A stretch of DNA of 64,000 bases from Owenia fusiformis. Its lineage: Eukaryota > Annelida > Polychaeta > Sabellida > Oweniidae. The DNA lies in NCBI GenBank assembly GCA_903813345.2, contig CAIIXF020000007.1:37224759-37288758 (forward strand), written 5' to 3'. Below the pieces are notes generated by a model. That model was given only the letters and a program-made list of their open reading frames with translations. It made no database searches and was not told the origin of the DNA. Of this stretch, positions 57,801 through 64,000 are shown one piece after another (position 1 is the stretch's first letter; every line of letters begins with the position of its first letter). A program made the translations under genes and the position numbers.

Positions 57801-60800
57801 ATTGATACAATGTATACAAAAAAAACCATCACCAGTAGATTATTTTTGAAATGTACACCATCCATGCTTCAATGAACTAACAAATGTGAATTAAGATTTA
57901 TAAATATACACTCCCCTCCATAAGTTTGAAAACTGGAAGTCTCCTTTTGAATCATTAATCAAATACCGGGTTGTCGAACTTATGTTGGGGAGAGTACACC
58001 AAGATCTACAAACAGGACATTGGCTACATTCAGGGTTCTCACCAGAAAATTTTTAGACCTCTGATTTTTTGCGGTGTCACGACAAATCCTCAATCAAGTG
58101 AATTTAAAATTATACAAACTTTGACCTTTGACATCTCAAACTTTGACACATTGAGATTGGAGATTGGAAATACTGAATATTATCTGCTGATTTAATCACA
58201 AACACATTTCAAAAAGGTGTGTGACTTTCTATTCTTTGTTTGTATCCAAATGTTATGTATTTTCTCATAAGTTTTACCATAAATTGTGTGACAGGAATAT
58301 CAAATTAAAATCCAAATTTCTTTTTCTGAAACATTTTAGACTAAGGCAGAACTGTCGGGCTAAAGCTGGTGAGAGTCTAGACTCATTAGAGAATGGAGGA
58401 GCCCCTGAGTCTAAAAGCCCAGTGAGAACCCTGACATTCCATAGAAGGTTTCAACTACAGGCCTGTAGCCAGGATGGGGGGGGGGTTGCAGGGTTCGGGC
58501 GAATCATTTTGAACACTTCTCAAGTGATTTTAGCCATATTTGGACCAAAATTGTCAAATGTGAACCCCCACTGGAAATTTTTTGAGAACTGAACCCCCCT
58601 TGGCAAATTCTGGCTACGGGCCTGAACTACATATGGAATTTTTCTCTTTGGCACTAAATGATAATAGTACCATGCAACTAACATGCTTATGTATAAAGGA
58701 TACACAGTGTTTAGGTTTAGATTTAAGGTGAACAAATGATTTATTTTTGATAGCTACATCGGCTCTTTAATCACTCAGGAAATAATCTGTAAACTTTGGA
58801 GTAGTGATATTCTTTCCTGTCATGACTGAATTAATTTGGATTATCCAATAGCCGAGTTGCATGAGTATCAATACTCAACAATTGGATCTCAAGTTTGTCA
58901 AACAAGAAAATTTTTGAAAACCTAAACCCATTTATTATACTGATAATAGAAATTGTCTTTTAGCCAGTATTGTAGATGTTAATAATATGTCATAAAATTC
59001 AGCACACCCTGTATTTATGTAACAATCAAAGCAAATAAACCTTCACAGAAATATGCCAAGTGATCAATTCTACAATGTACATACAAAACATATACATCTA
59101 TTAAATACATGTTAAAGAAAATATGTATTAAACACATGTTAAAAAACATGTAGTAAACACATGTTAAAGAAAATGACTGTTTATAAAAAATGGTTAAATG
59201 ACAATAAGAAGAATCAAAATAAAAACATTTAAAAATATAAATTATAACTTCACCACAGGGAAAACCTAAATAAACATCAACTTTTCACCACCGCCAACTC
59301 ATGTTTCCAAAGCAACCAAATTTTAAACAATACCCATTTAAAAGTTATAAATAAGATACAAGCAAAAGTAAAAAATTGAAAGGAACAAAAGTTATTATAA
59401 TGATCATAAATCAGATAATTTAGTTGCCATGGAAACCAAAACATTGCACAATGCAAACCTCATGAGCATCATTATCGTAATCAGAATCTTCAGTAGTGAC
59501 AGAGCCATAATGACGTTCTAAGTCATCTCCCTAGCAACAGACAGTAGCATGTTAGACCATATAAGGTAATATATGACCATATATGGTAAGTGAGAATATA
59601 GAATAGCATACATCACCATATAAAGTTCATCTGACCATATATGGTATGTGATGAAATGTATTGTCTGGCAATATATCACCATATAAGGTACCTATGACCA
59701 TATTAAGTTTTAAACTCTGTTTAAAGACGGGAAGACCAAATAGAATAGGACATTAAAGAATCAAGAACGTTATCTGAACCAGCAAAATAAAAGCTTCAAT
59801 GTGTTTGTGAAATCTACATTCAGTCTTTATTTTCTAATGATGCAATAGTAAAGAGTTTCACATCTAAACTTAAACTTTTACAAGCACACAAGAAACAAGA
59901 AAAGAAGTGATAGATGGCACCACCTTTGCAGATCATGAAGCATGGAGACTCAATAGGGATCAAGCCCACGTCAAATTCACTAAGTACAAAAATTTGTTCC
60001 AATTGTAAAAGCTGTAGTTTCAAATTTGAGTTCAAAACCTGAGAGTAGTTTTATAGCTCTTTTAAATTTCTTACTAGAGCCATCACGTGTGTGTAAAATG
60101 AAAATTTTTTTTATTCACATTCTATTGTTTTAATGACCTCGTGGGGGGGTTAAAGTGGAACAAATTTTGAACCTAGTGAGAATATGTCATGGTAGGATTC
60201 CCGTACAAGGCATGTGAAAAGAAGCAAATGATTCTATTGGTTGCTATGGAAACTTACTTCAATGACAAGATATCGACCAGGATCGCGCGCCATTTTGGAG
60301 AATTCCTCAGCCAGTTCGCGGAATGACGGCCTGCTGTCTGCATCTAACATCCAGCCTAGGAATATACAAACAATATTAACAATATGTTTGGAGGATTCTA
60401 TTTTTCATTTTGGGTTTCATGTTATGTGACAATTCTCAGACTGTAACTAGCTTTTATAAAATATTGTAATCGTAAGGTAACATATGGGTCATGTCATACT
60501 TTTGAAACAAGAGGAAGGAATATCCCAGAATTCCTAGAAGTTCATCTTCACACAGAGATAGTTCCTTTTATGAATTTTGGCTAAATTCTCTAAACTAAAA
60601 TTAACTGAGACTTTGAAACTGTTCTTCCACAATATTTGAGAGAATGTGATGAGACTTATCTACATTATACTAGCAATATGAATCAGTCTAAAAGAAAGAA
60701 ATGATTATATCACACATGATACTTACATTTTATCATAATCATGTAAACATCTATAGTACATATACTAGGTTGGGGTAACCTCTCGCCTTTTTCTAAAAGA

Positions 60801-63732
60801 TCGGGGACATCTCTTGCCCGAACATTATCATACGGCCTCTGACCATATGTGAACAACTCCCATACAGTGACACCTATAAGTAGAAATGTGCGTTATGTAA
60901 AAAGTTTTTAATAAGTTTAAGTTTGAAAAAATCAAATATGAAAAATATAAGCAGAATCAACAATAACAATATTATTTAAATAATCACTCAGCATTATAAT
61001 CATAAATGTTATAAATGCATTATATTGAAAAATGCATTATATTCATGAATGCATTATGTTAAAAATGTATTATATTGATAAATGCATTATATTCAAAAAT
61101 GCATTATGTTAAAAATGCATTGTGTTAAAAATGCATTGTTTTCAAATATGCATTATGTTAAAATGCAATATTGAAAAATGCATTATATTGAAAAATGCAT
61201 TGCAGTAAAGAAAGCAAGAACCTTTCGCATCAAGCCAAGATTTTCTTTTACTCACCAAAACTCCATATATCACTTTTATGCGTAAATATTCTATGTTGAA
61301 TGCACTCCAACGCAAGCCATTTTATGGGCATCTTTCCCCCAGCAGCATGATATTCCTCCTCTTGGTAATCAAGCAGTTTAGCAAGACCGAAATCTGTGAT
61401 TTTCACCTAGATGAAAAAAGAACAGTCAAATCAGGATAGAATTTAGACCCTAAGGGTCAAGGTCAAATACTGTTATTTGACGAACGACCAAAATGTGTGT
61501 GTATGACTGGTTTTTAGATGTTATGTTAACTTATTTTAACTAAATTAATTTAACTGGAAGTAAATCATAATTTCACTAATTATATGGCAATAAATTTCAT
61601 TATCGTATGATCTGTAAAATGAAGCCTTCTGATTGGTCAGTTCTTGTGCTGTACCAATCTGTATTGCTACTGAGATTGTCTCCATTGATCATCTCCGTCG
61701 CAATACAGAAAATATTGGTATGGAGGGGACATTCTCAGTAGCAATACAGCGGATCACACGATAAAAACGTTATAGAATGCCATTCAATAACTTATAATAC
61801 TGGCAAAATCATAATTCCAATACTGGAAAAAATCGCATGAATTACCTGATTTGGTCCCTGTACTAACACATTCCTTGCAGCAAGATCTCTGTGGACAATG
61901 CCCCTTCCTTCAAGGTATGACATGCCCTAAAAACAATGGAATATACTATTAAAAACAATGGAGGATATTATTAGGTATGGATATCATTCATCGTATGGAC
62001 AATGCCCCTTCCTTCAAGGTATGACATGCCCTAAAACAATGGAATACTTTATTGAATATCATCCATCATTGCTCATTATAAGCCATTGTTGATCATCATT
62101 ATAATTCATTGTTGCACAATATAATTCATGAATAGAGTGAGACATATAAAAGCCAATGGGATCATCAAGTGTTCGAATTGGGAGGTTTTCGCTTTTCAAG
62201 TTTTTTTAGGGTAGAAGTCTATTGCAAATTGGACCAAAAAATGTTCATATTTAGAGATGTTCAGGTATACAGGTTTAACGGTATATGAACTATCCAATGT
62301 AATTCATAGAAGTAAGAAAATATATTTTCATGACAAAATTCTCACGTGCCTTTTTTCTCACAAAAATTTAAAATGAATATATATACTCATATCAATGGTT
62401 GAACGTTTAGTTAGACTAAAAGAGATCGTCACATCACACTCAAATTCTAAAACATTTTTTTTCTAAAACATTTAGTTACCTTGGCAATTTGGGCACACCA
62501 ATTAAGCAGGACTTTTGAGCCAATATTTGATTTATTTTTTCGGACATAATCCAGGAGGCAACCTAGGGGCATAAGTTGCGTCACAAGCATCATTTGTGCC
62601 GTCATGCAGACCGCCAATATCCGTACGCAATATGTGTGCTCCACAGAGGCCATGACACGAGCCTCGTCCAAGAGTTCTTTATTCTGATTGGGTGTTGATT
62701 CTTGTAAGACCTTAATGGCCACTGGGATTTTGACGCCTTCATTTTCTGGGATCCAAACACCCTGAAAATATATTCAATATTTCAGAATTAAATTCACATA
62801 TTCTATTCTCATTTTACTCATGATAGCAAAATATATTCAGCTTGCCTTATTTATCCAATATGGTAGTCTTGAATAGATCATATAAATACATTTCATTGCA
62901 TATAAATATAATTCAAAATCATTTCATTTCTTTTTATATGTAAATGCCAAAACACTTTTAGTAAAAGATTGGATAAACATAAAACATGTACTAAATTTTG
63001 TGATTTTTTACAATAAAATGTACAATAAAATTACACAAATTACAATGAATATTGTAGTTTGATTACCTTATACACTGTCCCAAACGCCCCTGATCCAATT
63101 ATCGCTCCCTTTCTGAGTTCAGATTCCTTCGCAAGTCGCATCTGAGATAAATCTGGTTTTGCATCAGTTGGCGTCAAAGGCTATATATGCAAATAGTTGA
63201 ATATTAATTATTTTGTTAATGTTTCATGTGTAACAATAACTGATTTAAAAAGGCTTAAAAAATAAATGTTTAGGTTTTTATTTTCATTTCATATAAAAGC
63301 TTCTTGAGTATTGGACTGCATATGGTAAATGATAAAAATAATACTGATTAAAGAGAGCTTAAAATTTACAATTTTAAATACATGTTTACACGAAAAAATT
63401 CAATCTTATGATCACAACTAGAGTTAATTCAAGAAAAATATATACGAGGGGTGATCAATAAGTAATGTACGCTTTTTTACACGGATGCTTTTTATGGACC
63501 AATCTTTTTGATTTCCGTATGCAGATGAATCACAAATGAGCCTCTTTTTCTATCCCCTACCTCATTCTCATCATGGATACCAGTCATTCTCGCTGTGATA
63601 CGTGTTGTTTGTTCTTTGTGTTTGGCCCTCTCATTGCAACAATATGCAAGAATGATCACTCCCGCGATCAAAAGTACGAGCGACCCAACGGATGATCCAA
63701 CAATAATTCCAATTTTTTGCTGATCATTTTTT
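51589..63732 (-). CDS. EGFR: EGFR/ErbB-family receptor tyrosine kinase, 3' thirteen exons (gene model)
   Basis: Exons in transcript order: 63732-63561, 63180-63067, 62761-62480, 61926-61846, 61406-61256, 60873-60727, 60355-60258, 59530-59459, 57564-57397, 55468-55397, 54182-53951, 53780-53568, 51866-51589. All junctions are GT-AG and all phases agree. The product covers the transmembrane helix, juxtamembrane segment, complete kinase domain and C-terminal tail; ligand-binding exons lie beyond the window. The kinase matches EGFR closely ([77 protein letters not shown]), and all catalytic residues are present. The tail carries many candidate phosphotyrosine docking motifs. It would sit in the plasma membrane and signal through the Ras/MAPK and related pathways. 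ErbB2-4-like paralogs cannot be excluded without the ectodomain, but most invertebrates have one member. Confidence 0.97.
51953..53385. mobile_element. TIR element with internal ~600-bp repeats, in last EGFR intron
   Basis: TATCGCACTTTGAA at the left and TTCAAAGTGCGATA at the right. Inside, a block with CCAGCATGCCC-AAACCTAATCAGATCTTGGCA-TAGTCTGCT recurs about every 150 and 450 bp, and a larger unit of about 600 bp occurs twice. A (CCCG)n run lies near 53315. No transposase. Confidence 0.8.
53568..53780 (-). CDS. EGFR: EGFR exon: tail, proline-rich and DDYLTPQ
   Basis: (E)[20 protein letters not shown] ... [20 protein letters not shown] ... DNK. DDYLTPQ and NYIDI are phosphotyrosine-type motifs. 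The proline stretch could bind SH3 domains. The donor A|GTAATT was chosen because it alone keeps the frame into the last exon. Confidence 0.88.
53951..54182 (-). CDS. EGFR: EGFR exon: tail, basic region
   Basis: [20 protein letters not shown] ... [18 protein letters not shown] ... NDGRLR. Acceptor ATGATTTCAG, donor GTAAAG. Low conservation; the call rests on phase, splice sites and position. Confidence 0.85.
54891..55321. mobile_element. MITE (family 1, second copy)
   Basis: TACAGGATGAGCCAAAGAAG at the left, CTTTTTGGCTCGCCCTGA at the right. The internal CCCATGCTGAATCACTGAGT matches the element at 40449-41014. Intronic. Confidence 0.75.
55397..55468 (-). CDS. EGFR: EGFR exon: tail, DFAEYPMA
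   Basis: 24 codons, [20 protein letters not shown] plus QGPM. Acceptor TGATTTTAG, donor GTAAAT. One candidate phosphotyrosine. Confidence 0.88.
55917..56717. mobile_element. Large fold-back element, 801 bp, with transposase scrap at its centre
   Basis: Arms of about 360 bp are inverted copies with roughly 95 per cent identity by eye, from TACAGTGTGTCCCAAAAA to TTTTGGGACACCCTGTA, with TA at both edges. The unpaired centre (about 56280-56350), read on the minus strand, gives [20 protein letters not shown]-like residues, resembling the end of a mariner/IS630-type transposase. Confidence 0.88.
56905..57095 (+). repeat. 22-bp minisatellite, about nine units
   Basis: CTATGCCCCTACAATTGCCT plus CA in tandem, with CTCC/CTAC and CCATG/CTATG variants. 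Intronic in the EGFR gene. Confidence 0.92.
57397..57564 (-). CDS. EGFR: EGFR exon: tail with [10 protein letters not shown]
   Basis: 56 codons: [20 protein letters not shown] ... [20 protein letters not shown] ... [18 protein letters not shown] matches the EGFR VDADEYLIPQ motif. Phase 0 at both ends. Confidence 0.95.
57912..57998. mobile_element. Tiny inverted-repeat element with ACTCCCC-ATAAGTTTG ends
   Basis: ACTCCCCTCCATAAGTTTG at the left and GAACTTATGTTGGGGAGAGT at the right. The left end nearly equals the ACTCCCCTCTATAAGTTTG segment of the 95-bp satellite. Confidence 0.6.
58031..58433. mobile_element. MITE-like element with CAGGGTTCTCAC ends
   Basis: CAGGGTTCTCACCAG at the left, CAGTGAGAACCCTG at the right, 403 bp, no coding content. 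Directly next to the element at 58460. Confidence 0.6.
58460..58623. mobile_element. MITE with GGCCxGTAGCCAGG ends (family 2, copy 2)
   Basis: GGCCTGTAGCCAGGAT at the left, TGGCTACGGGCCTG at the right. It is the inverted counterpart of the copy at 47880-48064 and shares the GACAATTTTGG core. Confidence 0.82.
59459..59530 (-). CDS. EGFR: EGFR exon: short acidic exon, possibly optional
   Basis: 24 codons, [20 protein letters not shown] plus DAHE, phase 0 at both ends. Acceptor TGTTGCTAG, donor GTTTGC (weak). It starts with GD-L like the next exon ([11 protein letters not shown]), which alone would align directly with the human sequence after RYLVIQ. It may be an extra or alternative exon. Confidence 0.7.
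60258..60355 (-). CDS. EGFR: EGFR exon: end of kinase domain
   Basis: (C)[18 protein letters not shown] then [14 protein letters not shown], nearly the EGFR consensus. Donor GTAAGT, phase 0. Confidence 0.97.
60727..60873 (-). CDS. EGFR: EGFR exon: C-lobe
   Basis: [20 protein letters not shown] ... [20 protein letters not shown]. Donor GTAAGT. The final T starts the Cys codon completed by the next exon. Confidence 0.97.
61010..61205 (+). repeat. 16-18-bp ATGCATTATATT repeats
   Basis: About eleven units of AATGCATTATATTGAAAA with T/G/C variants in an EGFR intron, 50 bp from the activation-segment exon. Confidence 0.88.
61256..61406 (-). CDS. EGFR: EGFR exon: activation segment
   Basis: Begins [20 protein letters not shown], then [14 protein letters not shown] and [14 protein letters not shown]. 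The DFG Asp, the activation-loop Tyr and the ALE (APE-equivalent) motif are present. Confidence 0.97.
61846..61926 (-). CDS. EGFR: EGFR exon: catalytic loop
   Basis: 27 codons, [20 protein letters not shown] plus LVQGPNQ. The HRDLAARN catalytic loop is intact. Phase 0 at both ends. The first part of this exon and its acceptor are duplicated upstream in the intron (61985-62045). Confidence 0.97.
61985..62045 (-). pseudogene. Partial duplicate of the EGFR catalytic-loop exon
   Basis: Minus strand: acceptor TAG then GGCATGTCATACCTTGAAGG and AAGGGGCATTGTCCA, matching the first 36 or so bases of the exon at 61926-61846. It then leaves exon sequence before HRD. It lies 104 bp upstream of the real exon start and has no donor. 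Confidence 0.85.
62480..62761 (-). CDS. EGFR: EGFR exon: N-lobe and hinge
   Basis: 94 codons from [19 protein letters not shown] to [10 protein letters not shown]. Contains the catalytic Lys in VAIK, the helix-C Glu in LLDEARVM, and the hinge [13 protein letters not shown]. Acceptor ATTTTCAG, donor GTAACT. Confidence 0.97.
63067..63180 (-). CDS. EGFR: EGFR exon: juxtamembrane and glycine loop
   Basis: Begins [16 protein letters not shown], matching the conserved PLTP of the EGFR juxtamembrane, and ends at the ATP-binding loop [14 protein letters not shown]. Phase 0 at both ends. Confidence 0.96.
63561..63732 (-). CDS. EGFR: EGFR exon: transmembrane and juxtamembrane
   Basis: The hydrophobic span [20 protein letters not shown] followed by ILAYCC and a basic stop-transfer segment ([17 protein letters not shown]). 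Acceptor TTTCTTTCAG, donor GTAGGG. Starts two bases into a codon and ends in phase 0. Confidence 0.92.
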
Positions 63733-63892
63733 CTGAAAGAAAATTAATTTCGATTTGAAAAAAAACTTGGATTAACATATATTTCATGCATTCATACCAG
63801 ATAATGTTTAGTGAAACTTTTTGTGATACACAATATGTGTGAGCAAACTCCTGAATTTTATTTATGCTGTTTAATAATTTTTGTGTGATATA

Positions 63893-64000
63893 CAGGGCGT
63901 TCAATAAGTATTGCTAATTTTGCTATAACTTTTGTTCTGTTTGCTTTTTCTTCATGAAACTTTCACAACATAAGGTACATATATCTGACTTTATTCTATG
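63893..64000. mobile_element. Left end of a TA-bounded MITE, cut by the window edge
   Basis: TACAGGGCGTTCAATAAGTA resembles the end of the element at 12455 (TACAGGGTGTCGAATAAGTC). The other end is beyond 64000. A similar start, GGGGTGATCAATAAGTAATG, lies at 63446. Confidence 0.5.

Overview
The window is animal nuclear DNA: AT-rich, with GT-AG introns, many transposon families and several satellites. The gene content (an EGFR/ErbB receptor kinase, a single-exon class A GPCR, an RGG-rich RNA-binding-type protein) and the mobile elements (a gypsy-type LTR element of the Gmr1-like kind, a Tx1/L1-like LINE, Harbinger, mariner and Helentron-like elements, fold-back MITEs) suggest a marine invertebrate. 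An echinoderm or other invertebrate deuterostome is my best guess, but the species cannot be read from the sequence.

Layout. 1-9728 is a 72-bp tandem array, about 60 units long, split by a young 5.4-kb LTR retrotransposon (3591-8995, TACA target duplication, LTRs almost identical). 9729-16400 (+) holds the last seven exons of an RGG/Gly-rich protein gene; all splice phases fit. Each unit of the 72-bp array carries a copy of this gene's first visible splice acceptor and the start of its exon. 17100-17608 is a MITE. About 17.7-22.9 kb is a LINE with two intact ORFs and a poly(A) tail. 22.9-32.3 kb is a transposon graveyard with two deleted Harbinger elements, several MITEs and two tRNA-derived SINE copies. 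32.9-36.35 kb is a 95-bp satellite. 36.38-38.65 kb looks like a non-autonomous Helentron-like element. 38.7-44.7 kb is repeats and MITEs. 44700-45731 (-) is the GPCR, followed by a 57-bp minisatellite.

51589-63732 (-) is the 3' part of an EGFR-family gene. Thirteen exons run from the transmembrane segment through the complete kinase domain to a C-terminal tail rich in tyrosine motifs; the extracellular exons lie beyond 64000. Kinase hallmarks ([21 protein letters not shown]) are intact. Its introns hold more MITEs and minisatellites.

The most unusual pattern is repeated tandem duplication of an intron end plus the start of the next exon. It occurs at the 72-bp array, at a 111-bp duplication around 15.1-15.3 kb, at a 133-bp duplication of the terminal exon around 16.1-16.4 kb, and at a 104-bp duplication beside the catalytic-loop exon of the EGFR gene around 61.9-62.0 kb.
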